From positions 6,280,422-6,344,421 of the forward strand of contig NZ_CP059556.1 of NCBI RefSeq assembly GCF_024734405.1: 64,000 bases of DNA, read 5' to 3'. Each line of letters begins with the position of its first letter. Positions within the stretch are counted from its first letter, which is position 1. Positions 33,801 through 43,313 of the stretch are shown here, in pieces. Source of the DNA: Saccharopolyspora gregorii. GTDB taxonomy: Bacteria; Actinomycetota; Actinomycetes; Mycobacteriales; Pseudonocardiaceae. The notes below the pieces were generated by a model. That model made no database searches. It saw nothing but the letters and a program-made list of their open reading frames with translations, and had not been told where the DNA came from. The translations under genes were made by a program, and so were the position numbers.

Positions 33801-34271
33801 TCAGTAGCCGAAGTCCTGGGTCCAGGTCGAGCCGCCGTCGTCGATGCCGACGCCGATGCTCTTGAGCGAGCAGTTCAGGATGTTGCGCTTGTGCCCGTCG
33901 GACTTCATCCAGGCGTCCATGACCTGTTCGGCGCTGCGCTGCCCTTGGGCGATGTTCTCGGCGCCGGGGGACGGGTGGCCGGCCTTCTTGATCCGCTGGT
34001 CGAAGGTGACGCCTTCCGGCGTGGTGTGCGAGAAGTAGCCGCGGGTGGCCATGTCGGAGCTGTGCCCGGTGGCGGCTTCGGCGAGCCGCTGGTCCGCGGT
34101 GACCGGCCCGCAACCGGCGTTCGCCCGCTGTTCGTTCACCAGCTCGACGACGCGCTGCTGCTGCCCGGTGTCGGCGGCGAACGCTTGGGCCGGAACCGCG
34201 ATCCCGGCCCCGAGCGCCACTGCCGCGAGACCCGAAGCGATTACGGAACGTTGCGAATTGGTCCATGCCAT
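33801..34271 (-). CDS. Secreted CAP-domain (SCP/PR1) protein
   Basis: A 156-residue exported protein. The signal peptide runs to about residue 33 (VIASGLAAVALGAGIAVPAQAFAAD). The CAP domain has VVELVNEQRANAGCGPV, LAEAATGHSSDMATRGYFSHTTPEG, GAENIAQGQRSAEQVMDAWMKSDGHKRNIL and a final WTQDFGY, all standard for bacterial CAP proteins. The role of these secreted proteins is not settled. The gene is read from a good promoter in an AT-rich stretch to its right. Confidence 0.92.
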   Translation of the reverse strand: MAWTNSQRSVIASGLAAVALGAGIAVPAQAFAADTGQQQRVVELVNEQRANAGCGPVTADQRLAEAATGHSSDMATRGYFSHTTPEGVTFDQRIKKAGHPSPGAENIAQGQRSAEQVMDAWMKSDGHKRNILNCSLKSIGVGIDDGGSTWTQDFGY

Positions 34272-34308
34272 GGGGCCGAAAGCTACCCAAGGCGAGTGAG
34301 ATTGTTCC

Positions 34309-34336
34309 GTTATATGTGCGCCAAGGCACAGATCAA
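34309..34336 (-). promoter_or_regulatory. Promoter of the CAP-domain gene
   Basis: On the minus strand: TTGATC (34336-34331), 16-bp spacer, TATAAC (34314-34309). The spacer contains TGTGC/GCACA inverted arms, so a regulator may bind there. The predicted leader is about 30 nt. Confidence 0.55.
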
Positions 34337-34508
34337 GACACTATCCGTGCTCAAATTCGTTCCGATCTTTTCACCCGTATGGGCGTAGATCAATTCCTCT
34401 CATTCACCACGCAACAGTTTCGGATCGGACAGGAACCGGAAGAATCCGGGTACCGCACGACAGCGGCCCGCCCGACCGCGAGGTCGAGCGGGCCGCCGGT
34501 TCCGGAGA

Positions 34509-36470
34509 TCAGCCGAGGGTGCGGTCGTGCGCGCGCTGCGCGTCCTGCCGCGCGTGCTCCGCGCCCGTCGCGATCGGCGCCGTCAGCCACTGGCGGGGCA
34601 GGCCGAACGCCTCCACCAGCTCGACGGCGTGCGGCCGCAGGCCCTGGCAGAGCCCGTTCACCGCCTCGGTCACCGCCTTCGCGCGCCGCGGCGTGATCCG
34701 CTCGTGCTCCAGGAACCAGCCGCGGTCCTCCTCGATCGTGCTGAGCACGTACAGGTCGCACACCCGCTCCAGCAGCTGCGCCGTCGCCGGGTCGGAGCAC
34801 CGCTCGACACCGGCGACGAACGCCTCCAGCACGACCCGGTCGATGTGCACCCGCGCCGCCCGCAGCACGTGGTCCTGGGCGTTGTTGAACACCGCGAACG
34901 GGTCGGCGTCCTTGCCCGCGGCGCGGCGCAGCCTGCGGGCGAGCCCGTCGAGCACGTGCCGCTCGCGCTCGTCGAACAGCTTCAGCTGCCAGCCGCGGTC
35001 GAACACCGCGTCCTCGTCGTCCCGCGCCGCGTCGATCAGGCGCTGCACCAGCGACTTCGCCGCGGTGCGCTCGATGACGGTGCCGACGAACTGGTCGGCG
35101 ACGAAGCGGGCCATGCCGACGGTGCCGAGCTCGTCGAACTGGTCCTTGTAATCGGTGAGCAGTCCCTTCGCGACCAGCTGCAGCAGCACCGTGTTGTCGC
35201 CCTCGAAGGTGGTGAACACGTCGGTGTCCGCCTTGAGCTGCGGCAGCTGGTTCTCCGCCAGGTAGCCGGCGCCGCCGCAGGCCTCGCGCGCGGTCTGGAT
35301 GGTGTGCGTGGCGTGCCAGGTGGTCACCGCCTTGAGCCCGGCCGCGCGGGACTCCAGCTCGCGCTGCGCCCGCTCGTCGCCGGAGACCGAGACGTCGTGC
35401 AGCGTCTGCACCAGCTGCTCCTGCGCGAAGTGCAGCGCGTAGGACTTCGCCAGCGCCGGCAGCAGCTTGCGCTGGTGGGCGAGGTAGTCGAGCACCACGG
35501 TCTCCTCCGAGGTGCCCGGGCGGTCGAACTGCCTGCGCGCGGTCGCGTAGCGCAGCGCGATCTCCAGCGCGAGCTTCGCGGTGCTGCCCGCCGTCCCCGC
35601 CACCGAGATCCGGCCGCGGATGAGCGTGCCGAGCATGGTGAAGAACCGCTTGCCGGTGCTCTCGATCGGGCTGCTGTAGGTGCCGTCGGCGGCCACGTCG
35701 CCGTAGCGGTTGAGCAGCGATTCGCGCGGCACCCGCACCTGGTCGAAGGTGATCCGGCCGTTGTCGACCCCGTTGAGCCCGGCCTTGCGACCGCAGTCGG
35801 ACAGGTGCACGCCGGGCATCGGCGCGCCCTGCTCGTCGCGGAGCGGTACCAGCAGCGCGTGCACGCCGTGCCGCTCGCCGCCGGTGATGAGCTGGGCGAA
35901 CACCACCGCCATCCGCCCGTCGCGGGCGGCGTTGCCGATGTACTCCTTGCGCGCCGATTCGTGCGGGGTGTGCACGACGAACTCTTCGGTCGCCGGGTCG
36001 TAGGTGGCGGTGGTGCGCAGGTGCTGCACGTCCGATCCGTGACCGGTCTCGGTCATCGCGAAGCAGCCGGGCAGGTCCAGGTTCATGATCGAGGGCAGGT
36101 AGCGCTCGTGGTGGCGCTCGGTGCCGAGCGCCTGCACCGCGCCGCCGAACAGGCCCCACTGCACACCGGACTTGACCATCAGCGACAGGTTCCCGGCGAG
36201 CATCTCCAGCGAGACGACGGAGCCGCCGACGTCGCCCCGGCCGCCTTGCGCGACGGGGAAGCCGATCTCGGGGATGCCGCTCTTGACCAGCAGGTGCAGC
36301 TGTTCGAGGGTCTGCGCGCGGTGGGCCTCGGTGTCGAGGTGGTCGCCGGGCGGGAGTTCGGTGCCCTCCAGGGCTTCGCGCACCTTGGCGCGGACTCCAG
36401 CCCAGCGCCCGTCGAGCAGCGTCGCCAGTTCGGTCGCGTCGAACCGGGCGGGGGTCTTCGGGATGTCCAT
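34509..36470 (-). CDS. Acyl-CoA dehydrogenase/oxidase family flavoprotein
   Basis: A 653-residue enzyme related to acyl-CoA oxidases and long acyl-CoA dehydrogenases, which form the 2,3 double bond in fatty acyl-CoA with FAD. Motifs are CFAMTETGHGSDVQHLRT (substrate/flavin loop), ALRYATARRQFDRPG, REACGGAGYLAENQLPQLKAD and the catalytic glutamate in FTTFEGDNTVLLQ (about residue 423). Its length exceeds ordinary FadE (~400), fitting the oxidase-like class with an extra C-terminal domain. ATG at 36468-36470 follows GGAGG. A palindrome 40 bp upstream is probably its operator. Confidence 0.9.
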   Translation of the reverse strand: MDIPKTPARFDATELATLLDGRWAGVRAKVREALEGTELPPGDHLDTEAHRAQTLEQLHLLVKSGIPEIGFPVAQGGRGDVGGSVVSLEMLAGNLSLMVKSGVQWGLFGGAVQALGTERHHERYLPSIMNLDLPGCFAMTETGHGSDVQHLRTTATYDPATEEFVVHTPHESARKEYIGNAARDGRMAVVFAQLITGGERHGVHALLVPLRDEQGAPMPGVHLSDCGRKAGLNGVDNGRITFDQVRVPRESLLNRYGDVAADGTYSSPIESTGKRFFTMLGTLIRGRISVAGTAGSTAKLALEIALRYATARRQFDRPGTSEETVVLDYLAHQRKLLPALAKSYALHFAQEQLVQTLHDVSVSGDERAQRELESRAAGLKAVTTWHATHTIQTAREACGGAGYLAENQLPQLKADTDVFTTFEGDNTVLLQLVAKGLLTDYKDQFDELGTVGMARFVADQFVGTVIERTAAKSLVQRLIDAARDDEDAVFDRGWQLKLFDERERHVLDGLARRLRRAAGKDADPFAVFNNAQDHVLRAARVHIDRVVLEAFVAGVERCSDPATAQLLERVCDLYVLSTIEEDRGWFLEHERITPRRAKAVTEAVNGLCQGLRPHAVELVEAFGLPRQWLTAPIATGAEHARQDAQRAHDRTLG

Positions 36471-36510
36471 GCCAGCCTCCACAGGTCTGGTGCCGTCGGC
36501 GCCGAGCTTA

Positions 36511-36526
36511 GTTACTCGCCAGTAAC
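36511..36526. promoter_or_regulatory. TetR-type operator upstream of the acyl-CoA dehydrogenase gene
   Basis: GTTACT-CGCC-AGTAAC, a perfect 6-bp inverted repeat with 4-bp spacer, 40 bp upstream of the start. Fatty-acid genes in actinomycetes often carry TTACT..AGTAA boxes bound by TetR regulators (family knowledge, not checked). Confidence 0.55.
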
Positions 36527-36683
36527 TCGACCATGTGACCTCGCTCGCCACCGCGCCCGTGATGCGGGCCGCGATCGATCCTGCCGACCCGCGGCCACCG
36601 CCCACCGCCCCGACACGCGGACGAGCGCGAAACGGCCCGCCCACCCGGGAGCCGGGGGAGCGGGCCGCTCGTGCGGAACGGGG

Positions 36684-39599
36684 TCAGGCGACGACGTTGA
36701 CCAGCCGGCCCGGCACCACGATCACCTTGCGCGGCTCCTCGCCGTCCAGCGCCGCGACCACCTTCTCATCGGCCATCGCCGCCGCGCGCACCTCGTCCTG
36801 GCCCGCGGACGCGGGCACCACGACGCGGGAGCGGACCTTGCCGTTGATCTGGATCGGGTACTCGGCGGTGTCCTCCACCAGGTAGCGGTCGTCGGCCGCC
36901 GGGAACGGGCCGCGCGCCAGGCTCTCGGCGTGGCCCAGCCGCTGCCACAGCTCCTCCGCCAGGTGCGGCGTCAGCGGCGCGACCATCAGCACCAGCGGCT
37001 CCACCACCGCGCGCGGCGTGCCCGCCGCGCCCGAGTACGCCTTGGTGACCCGGTTGTTCAGCTCGATCAGCTTCGCCACCGCCGTGTTGAACCGCAGCGC
37101 GTCGAAGTCCTCCCGCACGCCGTCGATCGTCTTGTGCAGGGCGCGCAGCACCTCGTCGTCCGGCTGCTCCTCGGTGACGCGCAGCTCGCCGGTGGTCTCG
37201 TCGACGACGTTGCGCCACAGGCGCTGCAGGAACCGGTGCGAGCCGACGACGTCCTTCGTCGCCCACGGCCGCGAGGTGTCCAGCGGACCCATCGCCATCT
37301 CGTACAGCCGCAGCGTGTCGGCGCCGTAGGCGTCGGCCATCTCGTCCGGGGAGACGGAGTTCTTCAGGCTCTTGCCCATCTTCCCGTACTCGCGGCGCAC
37401 CTCCTCGCCGTCGAAGAAGAACTTCCCGTCCCGCTCCTCGACCTGCTCGGCGGGCACGTACACGCCGCGCGCGTCGGTGTAGGCGAACGCCTGGATGTAG
37501 CCCTGGTTGTACAGCCGCCGGTACGGCTCCTCCGAGCTCAGGAAGCCCAGGTCGAACAGCACCTTGTGCCAGAACCGGGAGTACAGCAGGTGCAGCACCG
37601 CGTGCTCCACGCCGCCGACGTACAGGTCCAGCCCGCCCGGGTCGGTCGCGCCGTGGCTCGCCGGGCGCGGGCCCATCCAGTACCGCTCGTTGGCGGGGTC
37701 GACGAACTCGGAGTCGTTCACCGGGTCGATGTAGCGCAGCTGGTACCAGCAGGAACCGGCCCACTGCGGCATCACGTTGGTGTCGCGGCGGTAGTGCTTG
37801 AGGCCGTCGCCCAGGTCCAGCTCCACCTCGGCCCACTCGGTGGCCTTCGCCAGCGGCGGTTCGGGGCTGCTGTCCGCGTCCTCCGGGTCGAAGGTGCGCG
37901 GCGAGTAGTCCGCGACCTCCGGCAGCACCACCGGCAGCGAGCTCTCCGGCACGCCCAGCGGCTCGCCGTCCTCGCCGTAGACGATGGGGAACGGCTCGCC
38001 CCAGTAGCGCTGCCGGGCGAACAGCCAGTCCCGCAGCTTGTACTGCACGGTGCCGGTGCCGTGGCCGCGCTCGGCCAGCCAGTCGACGACGGTGCGCTTG
38101 GCCTCGTCCAGGTCCAGCCCGTTCAGGTCCAGCCCGGCCGCGGGGTTCGCGGAGTTGATCCGCGGCCCGTCACCGGTGTAGGCGCCGTCGACGTGGTCCT
38201 CGGTGGGCTGCACGGTGCGCACCACCGGCAGCTCGAAGGCCTGCGCGAAGTCCCAGTCGCGGGTGTCCTCGCCGGGCACCGCCATGATCGCGCCGGTGCC
38301 GTAGCCCATCAGCACGTAGTCCGCGACGAACACCGGGATCCGGCTGCCGTTGACCGGGTTGGTGGCCCACGCGCCGGTGAACACGCCGGTCTTGTCCTTG
38401 TTCTCCTGGCGGTCCAGGTCGGACTTCATCGACGCGGTGCGGCGGTAGTCGGCGACGGCCTGCGCCGGAGTGGGGGCGCCGCCGGTCCAGCCGTCGCGGG
38501 TGCCCTCCGGCCACTCGGCCGCGGTCAGCTCGTCGACCAGCGGGTGCTCCGGGGCCAGCACCAGGTAGGTGACGCCGAACAGGGTGTCCGGGCGGGTGGT
38601 GAAGACCTCGACGCGCTCGGCGGAGCCGTCCAGCGCGAAGGTGACGTTGGCACCCTGCGAGCGGCCGATCCAGTTCCGCTGCATGCTCTTGACCTTGTCC
38701 GGCCAGTCCAGCCGGTCCAGGTCGTCCACCAGCCGGTCGGCGTAGGCGGTGATCCGCATCATCCACTGCTTGAGGTTGCGGCGGAACACCGGGAAGTTGC
38801 CGCGCTCGGTCAGGCCGTCGGCCGTGACCTCCTCGTTCGCCACCACGGTGCCCAGGCCGGGCGCCCAGTTCACCGGCGCCTCGGACAGGTACGCCAGCCG
38901 GTAGGAGTCGATCAGCTCGCGCCGCTCGGCGCGGTCCAGCTCGGCCCAGGGACGCCCGTCCGGGGTGCTGCGCACGCCGTCGGCGAACTCCTGCTCCAGC
39001 TCGGAGATCCGCCGTGCCCGGCCCTTGCCGCCGTCCGCGTCCGGGTCGTACCAGGCGTGGAACACCTGCAGGAAGATCCACTGGGTCCACTTGTAGAACT
39101 CGATGTCGGTGGTGGCGATGCGACGGCGCTCGTCGTGGCCCAGGCCCAACCGGCGGATCTGGCGGAGGTAGCGCTCGATGTTCTGCTCGGTCGTGGTGCG
39201 CGGGTGCGTGCCGGTCTGCACCGCGTACTGCTCGGCGGGCAGGCCGAACGCGTCGAAGCCCATCGTGTGCAGCACGTTGCGGCCCAGCATCCGGTGGAAG
39301 CGGGCGTAGACGTCGGTGCCGATGAAGCCCAGCGGGTGCCCGACGTGCAGCCCCGAACCGGAGGGGTACGGGAACATGTCCTGGATGAACAGCTTGTTCG
39401 CCGCGTCCAGCTCGGAACCGGTGCTCAGCGGCCCGGACGGGTTCGGCGCGTGGAAGGTGCCGAGCTCCTCCCAGCGCTGCTGCCAGCGCTGCTCGACCTG
39501 CGCCGCCGTCTCCGCGGTGTAGCGGAACCGGGGCGTCTCCTCACCCCCGCCCGACGTTCCCGTCGGCTCGCTCGTCGCACCTGCTGCCTGGCCGCTCAT
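36684..39599 (-). CDS. leuS: Leucyl-tRNA synthetase
   Basis: Charges tRNA-Leu. The 971-residue class I enzyme has the ATP motif HVGH (about 85-88, in [13 protein letters not shown]), the editing domain with [17 protein letters not shown] and [27 protein letters not shown], and the second ATP motif KMGKS (about 739-743) followed by LKNSVSP. The C-terminal anticodon and tail domains end [19 protein letters not shown] at 39597-39599 is chosen over an adjacent TTG. A short acidic N-terminal extension (1-25) precedes the catalytic core. Confidence 0.98.
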   Translation of the reverse strand: MSGQAAGATSEPTGTSGGGEETPRFRYTAETAAQVEQRWQQRWEELGTFHAPNPSGPLSTGSELDAANKLFIQDMFPYPSGSGLHVGHPLGFIGTDVYARFHRMLGRNVLHTMGFDAFGLPAEQYAVQTGTHPRTTTEQNIERYLRQIRRLGLGHDERRRIATTDIEFYKWTQWIFLQVFHAWYDPDADGGKGRARRISELEQEFADGVRSTPDGRPWAELDRAERRELIDSYRLAYLSEAPVNWAPGLGTVVANEEVTADGLTERGNFPVFRRNLKQWMMRITAYADRLVDDLDRLDWPDKVKSMQRNWIGRSQGANVTFALDGSAERVEVFTTRPDTLFGVTYLVLAPEHPLVDELTAAEWPEGTRDGWTGGAPTPAQAVADYRRTASMKSDLDRQENKDKTGVFTGAWATNPVNGSRIPVFVADYVLMGYGTGAIMAVPGEDTRDWDFAQAFELPVVRTVQPTEDHVDGAYTGDGPRINSANPAAGLDLNGLDLDEAKRTVVDWLAERGHGTGTVQYKLRDWLFARQRYWGEPFPIVYGEDGEPLGVPESSLPVVLPEVADYSPRTFDPEDADSSPEPPLAKATEWAEVELDLGDGLKHYRRDTNVMPQWAGSCWYQLRYIDPVNDSEFVDPANERYWMGPRPASHGATDPGGLDLYVGGVEHAVLHLLYSRFWHKVLFDLGFLSSEEPYRRLYNQGYIQAFAYTDARGVYVPAEQVEERDGKFFFDGEEVRREYGKMGKSLKNSVSPDEMADAYGADTLRLYEMAMGPLDTSRPWATKDVVGSHRFLQRLWRNVVDETTGELRVTEEQPDDEVLRALHKTIDGVREDFDALRFNTAVAKLIELNNRVTKAYSGAAGTPRAVVEPLVLMVAPLTPHLAEELWQRLGHAESLARGPFPAADDRYLVEDTAEYPIQINGKVRSRVVVPASAGQDEVRAAAMADEKVVAALDGEEPRKVIVVPGRLVNVVA

Positions 39600-39814
39600 C
39601 AACCGCGTTTCCTTCCCTGCTCACCGCGCGGATCGCACACCCCCAGTGTGCCGCCCACCCCCAACCGCTTTTCCGCAGGCCCGTCCGGAGGCCGCGCGGC
39701 GGGTCGCCGGTGGCCGGACGATCCCGGGCGGCACCGCTGATCGGAACCCCTGCTCGCCGTGTGATCCAGCGAACGCCACCGGGTAGCGCGCGGATGCCGG
39801 GACGGGGCCGGTCG

Positions 39815-39820
39815 TACCCT
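39815..39820 (+). promoter_or_regulatory. -10 element of a probably leaderless transcript
   Basis: TACCCT, 6 nt before GTG at 39827; no ribosome site is present. Confidence 0.45.
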
Positions 39821-39826
39821 GTCCAG

Positions 39827-40222
39827 GTGATGGCTGTGCAGATGGTCTTGTGCGCGCTGCTCGTCGTACTCGGCGCGGCGCTGGTGTTCATCGGGTGGCG
39901 CGGACTGCGGAGCCAGCTGCCGCCGAACCGCTACGTGGGTGTGCGCACGCCGGCGACGCTGCGCAGCGAAGAGGCGTTCGAGCTCGGCAACCGGGTCGCG
40001 GCGCCCGCGATGCTCGCCGGTGGCGCCGTGGCGATCCTCGCCGGCGCGTCCGAGCCGCTGCTGAGCACGACGACCAGCGCGGTCGTCGTCGCGGTGCTCG
40101 GCATCGCCGGTGCGTTCGCGCTGATGGTCGTCGGCGGGGTCCTGGGCAACCGGGCCGCCGAGGCGATCCCGGCACCGGTCGCCGCCGGTTGCGGCGGCTG
40201 CCCCGGCGGCTGCTGCGGCTGA
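39827..40222 (+). CDS. SdpI-family small membrane protein with Cys-rich tail
   Basis: About 131 residues with three membrane helices (QMVLCALLVVLGAALVFIGW; VAAPAMLAGGAVAILAGA; VVVAVLGIAGAFALMVVGGV). The loop after the first helix, RSQLPPNRYVGVRTPATLRSEEAFELGNRVA, is typical of the SdpI/YhfL family, known from the Bacillus immunity protein SdpI. The C-terminus CGGCPGGCCG is unusual and could bind metal. GTG at 39827 or the adjacent ATG at 39830 may start it. No SdpC-like toxin is seen nearby, so immunity is not implied. Confidence 0.8.
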   Translation: MMAVQMVLCALLVVLGAALVFIGWRGLRSQLPPNRYVGVRTPATLRSEEAFELGNRVAAPAMLAGGAVAILAGASEPLLSTTTSAVVVAVLGIAGAFALMVVGGVLGNRAAEAIPAPVAAGCGGCPGGCCG

Positions 40223-40238
40223 CCCCACCTCGGCGTCG

Positions 40239-40270
40239 GAACGCCCGCGGAGATCGATCCGCGGGCGTTC
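40239..40270. terminator. Bidirectional terminator hairpin
   Basis: Perfect 13-bp stem (40239-40251 with 40258-40270), 6-nt loop, in the 60-bp gap between convergent genes. Confidence 0.75.
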
Positions 40271-40282
40271 TCGCGTTCCGGG

Positions 40283-40855
40283 CTAGTTGACCTTCACGTC
40301 ACCGGGGTGGGTGGCGAGGAAGGCCAGCGGGGTGCCCTGGCGGCGCAGCACCCGCCCCCACAGGTCCGCGCCGGGCGCGACGATCACGTCGTCCGGCAGC
40401 GCGGGCACCACGATCCAGTCGCCGCGTTCGATCTCCCCGGCGAGCTGCTTGGCGTCCCACCCGGCGTAGCCCGCGAAGAAGCGCAGGCCGCGGGCGCGCG
40501 GCACCAGGTCCTCCGGGTCGCCGTCGAGGTCGACGAGCCCGACCGGCCCGCGCACCCCGACCATGCCGCTGATCCGGCCGACGTCCTCCCCGGCCCGCAG
40601 CGCGGCGAGGCAGATCGCGGTGCGCTGCTCGACGGGGCCGCCGACGTACAGCGAGGGCGGTTCGCTGGCGTGCGGGGCCCACTGCGGCAGCACGTCGCTG
40701 ACGGCGACCTCGCTGGGCCGGTTGAGGATGACGCCGAGGGTGCCTTCGTTCCGGTGGTGGATGATGTACACCACCGTCCGGCGGAAGTTCACGTCGAGCA
40801 GCTGCGGAGCAGCCACCAGCAGCGTCCCCGGCTCCACCTCCGCGTCTGGTTCCAC
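40283..40855 (-). CDS. YqgE/AlgH (UPF0301) family protein
   Basis: A 190-residue protein of the YqgE/AlgH family: EPGTLLVAAPQLLDVNFRRTVVYIIHH, EGTLGVILNRPSE, SLYVGGPVEQRTAICL, RFFAGYAGWDAKQLAGEIERGDWIV, and WGRVLRRQ. The whole domain is present at normal length. The biochemical role of the family is not established. GTG at 40853-40855 is the most likely start. It converges on the SdpI-like gene. Confidence 0.93.
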   Translation of the reverse strand: MEPDAEVEPGTLLVAAPQLLDVNFRRTVVYIIHHRNEGTLGVILNRPSEVAVSDVLPQWAPHASEPPSLYVGGPVEQRTAICLAALRAGEDVGRISGMVGVRGPVGLVDLDGDPEDLVPRARGLRFFAGYAGWDAKQLAGEIERGDWIVVPALPDDVIVAPGADLWGRVLRRQGTPLAFLATHPGDVKVN

Positions 40856-41144
40856 CCCCGCATGATCGCAGAGCGGAGCGCCGCCTGGCGTGACCGTGCC
40901 GCGAACGCGGCCGGTTTCCGGCGCTCACGACGCTCGATCGACCCGCTCGACTGCGAACAGTGAACCTTGCGCATTCAGCGATTCACCTGAGTATTAATAG
41001 ATCGAGCTGACCAGGGAGAACGCGAACCGGGAACGCCCGTCTCGACACGCTGGCGCCTGAGCCCGGCCGGGAGGTGCGATCGGCGGAGTCGCGAAGCCCA
41101 CTCGCCGCCAACCTTCCGCACCCGCCGCCGCGCAGCCCGGCGGA

Positions 41145-42668
41145 TCAGGCCTCGCCGGGGACCTCGACGCCCTGTTCGGCGGCCCAGCGGTGCAGCTCGG
41201 CGACGGCGTCCTCGTGCTCCATCGGGCCGCGGTCCAGCCGGGCGTCCTTCAGGTGCTTCCACGCCCGGCCCACCAGCGGCCCCGGCGGCAGCCCCAGCAG
41301 CCGCATGATCTCGTTGCCGTCCAGGTCCGGGCGGACCCGCGCCAGGTCCTCCTCGGCGGCGATCCGCTCGATCCGCTCCTCGAGATCGTCGTAGGAGCGC
41401 TGCAGCGCGTTCGCCTTCCGCTTGTTCCGCGTCGTGCAGTCGGCCCGCACCAGCTTGTGCAGCCGGGGCAGCAGCGGACCCGCGTCCGTCACGTACCGGC
41501 GCACCGCCGAATCGGTCCACTGCCCGTCGCCGTAGCCGTGGAAGCGCAGGTGCAGGTACACCAGCTCGCAGACCTGGCCGACGATCTCCTTCGAGTAGCG
41601 CAGCGCCCGCAGCCGCTTGCGGGCCATCTTCGCGCCGACCACCTCGTGGTGGTGGAAGCTGACCCCGCCGCCCGGCTCGAACCGCCGGGTGCCCGGCTTG
41701 CCGATGTCGTGCAGCAGCGCCGCCAGCCGCAGCACCAGGTCGGGTTCGCCGTCCGGGTCGGCCGCCCGCTCCAGGTCGATGGCCTGCTCCAGCACCACCA
41801 GGGAGTGCTCGTAGACGTCCTTGTGCTGGTGGTGCTCGTCGATCTCCAGCCGCATCGCCGACACCTCGGGCAGCACGTGCTCGGCCAGGCCGGTCTCCAC
41901 CAGCAGTTCCACGCCCTTGCGGGGGTACCGGCCGCACAGCAGCTTCGACAGCTCCGCCTGGATCCGCTCCGGGGTGATGCGGGCGAGCTCGTCGGCCATC
42001 TCGCGCATCGCCGCCAGCACCCGCTCGGCCGGTTCGAACCCGAGCTGGGCGGCGAACCGGGCGGCGCGCAGCATCCGCAGCGGGTCGTCGGCGAACGACT
42101 CCTGCGGGGTCGCGGGGGTGTCCAGCCTGCCGCCTGCCAGGTCCGCCAGGCCGTCGTGCAGGTCCACGAGTTCGCGGGCGCCCAGCTCGACGGCCATCGC
42201 GTTCACCGTGAAGTCGCGGCGCAGCAGGTCGCCCTCGATGGTGTCGCCGAACGCCACCTCCGGGTTGCGGGTGACGCCGTCGTAGCTGTCGGCGCGGAAC
42301 GTGGTGATCTCCACCGTGGTGCCGCGCTTGTAGGCGCCGAGGGTGCCGAACTCGATCCCGGTGTCCCAGACGGTCTCCGCCCAGCCGTCCAGCAGCTCCC
42401 GCACCCGCTCCGGGCGGGCCGCGGTGGTGAAGTCCAGGTCGGTGCCGAGCCTGCCCAGCAGCGCGTCCCGGACGCTGCCGCCCACCAGGTACAGCCGGTG
42501 GCCCGCGGCGGCGAACCGCTCGGCGAGCTCCGCGACGACCGGGGCGGCCTCGACCAGCTCGGCGACCGCGCTGCGCTGGGCCTCCGTCGGCTGCGCGCTG
42601 GGCTGGGCCTCGCGCTCGCGGGCGCGCAGGTCGGTCTCGTCCGGGGCGTCACGGGTCGAAGGGGCCAC
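41145..42668 (-). CDS. pcnA: CCA tRNA nucleotidyltransferase
   Basis: Adds or repairs the 3' CCA of tRNAs. The 507-residue protein has the nucleotidyltransferase head ([15 protein letters not shown], catalytic DLD at about 77-79), [29 protein letters not shown], and an HD domain ([11 protein letters not shown], about 300) with [15 protein letters not shown]. The family member in mycobacteria (Rv3907c) has the same place next to a NUDIX gene. GTG at 42666-42668 has no ribosome site; TATCCT lies 6 nt upstream on the minus strand, so the mRNA is likely leaderless. Confidence 0.95.
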   Translation of the reverse strand: MAPSTRDAPDETDLRAREREAQPSAQPTEAQRSAVAELVEAAPVVAELAERFAAAGHRLYLVGGSVRDALLGRLGTDLDFTTAARPERVRELLDGWAETVWDTGIEFGTLGAYKRGTTVEITTFRADSYDGVTRNPEVAFGDTIEGDLLRRDFTVNAMAVELGARELVDLHDGLADLAGGRLDTPATPQESFADDPLRMLRAARFAAQLGFEPAERVLAAMREMADELARITPERIQAELSKLLCGRYPRKGVELLVETGLAEHVLPEVSAMRLEIDEHHQHKDVYEHSLVVLEQAIDLERAADPDGEPDLVLRLAALLHDIGKPGTRRFEPGGGVSFHHHEVVGAKMARKRLRALRYSKEIVGQVCELVYLHLRFHGYGDGQWTDSAVRRYVTDAGPLLPRLHKLVRADCTTRNKRKANALQRSYDDLEERIERIAAEEDLARVRPDLDGNEIMRLLGLPPGPLVGRAWKHLKDARLDRGPMEHEDAVAELHRWAAEQGVEVPGEA

Positions 42669-42674
42669 GGGGAG

Positions 42675-42680
42675 AGGATA
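42675..42680 (-). promoter_or_regulatory. -10 element for leaderless pcnA
   Basis: TATCCT on the minus strand, 6 nt before the GTG start codon. Confidence 0.55.
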
Positions 42681-42742
42681 TCGGCTGCTCAGCGAAGGAT
42701 CTCCGGGGCCGCTTCGACCACCGGTGCGGTCGCTGATCGCAT

Positions 42743-42748
42743 TACCAT
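42743..42748 (+). promoter_or_regulatory. -10 element for the leaderless NUDIX gene
   Basis: TACCAT, 7 nt before the ATG at 42756. It forms a divergent leaderless pair with pcnA, whose start codon is 87 bp away. Confidence 0.55.
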
Positions 42749-42755
42749 CGGCCGC

Positions 42756-43313
42756 ATGCCTCCGTCGCCCGGCCGCTCTGGCGGCGCACAGCCGGGGCGC
42801 CGGAACCGCCGCCGGCGCCGGCGGCTGCGGACCGTGGACGAAACCTCCGCCGGGGGGCTGGTGGTCGCCGAGCCGGAACGGCTCGCTGCGATCATCGGGA
42901 GGTCCGACCGCAGGGGGCGACTGCTGTGGTCGTTGCCGAAGGGCCACATCGAGCCTGGTGAGACGCCGGAGCAGACCGCGGTGCGCGAGGTCGCGGAAGA
43001 GACGGGGATCATCGGACGGGTGACGGTGGCGATCGGCACGATCGACTACTGGTTCGTCGCCGGCGACCGGCGCGTGCACAAGACGGTGCACCACTTCCTG
43101 CTGGACGCGGTCGGCGGAGAACTTTCGGACGAGGACGTGGAGGTCACCGAGGTGGCTTGGGTGCCGCTAGGTGAACTGGACGAGGTGCTGGCCTACGCCG
43201 ACGAACGGCGTCTGGTGCGGCACGCGCTCGCGCTGCTCGGCGATCCCCAGCCGGGCGCGGACGAGCAGGGGAGCGGCAAGACTCCCCGGAACACGGGAAC
43301 GGAGCCGGGGTGA
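42756..43313 (+). CDS. NUDIX hydrolase (MutT4-like)
   Basis: A 185-residue NUDIX hydrolase, the positional equivalent of mycobacterial Rv3908. The Nudix box is complete at about residues 63-85 ([20 protein letters not shown] then TG), with GGLVV and LLWSLPKG before it. A basic Arg-rich stretch (about 15-25) precedes the domain. It starts the long rightward operon: its stop overlaps the next GTG start (GTGA). Substrate is unknown within the nucleoside-diphosphate derivative class. Confidence 0.93.
   Translation: MPPSPGRSGGAQPGRRNRRRRRRLRTVDETSAGGLVVAEPERLAAIIGRSDRRGRLLWSLPKGHIEPGETPEQTAVREVAEETGIIGRVTVAIGTIDYWFVAGDRRVHKTVHHFLLDAVGGELSDEDVEVTEVAWVPLGELDEVLAYADERRLVRHALALLGDPQPGADEQGSGKTPRNTGTEPG

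Noticed and set aside
34265..34696. 143-codon plus-strand frame in the AT-rich island
   Set aside because: It runs into antisense of the acyl-CoA dehydrogenase gene and has no ribosome site; the AT-rich stretch is better explained as promoter.
36640..36683. Terminator after leuS
   Set aside because: Only an 8-bp imperfect stem with a long loop is present, not better than background in this GC-rich DNA.
34527..39740. 1737-codon plus-strand frame opposite acyl-CoA dehydrogenase and leuS
   Set aside because: Antisense shadow caused by high third-position GC; composition is His/Arg/Gln-rich with no domain.
39603..39826. T-box leader upstream of leuS
   Set aside because: No T-box sequence or specifier stem could be seen in the spacer.
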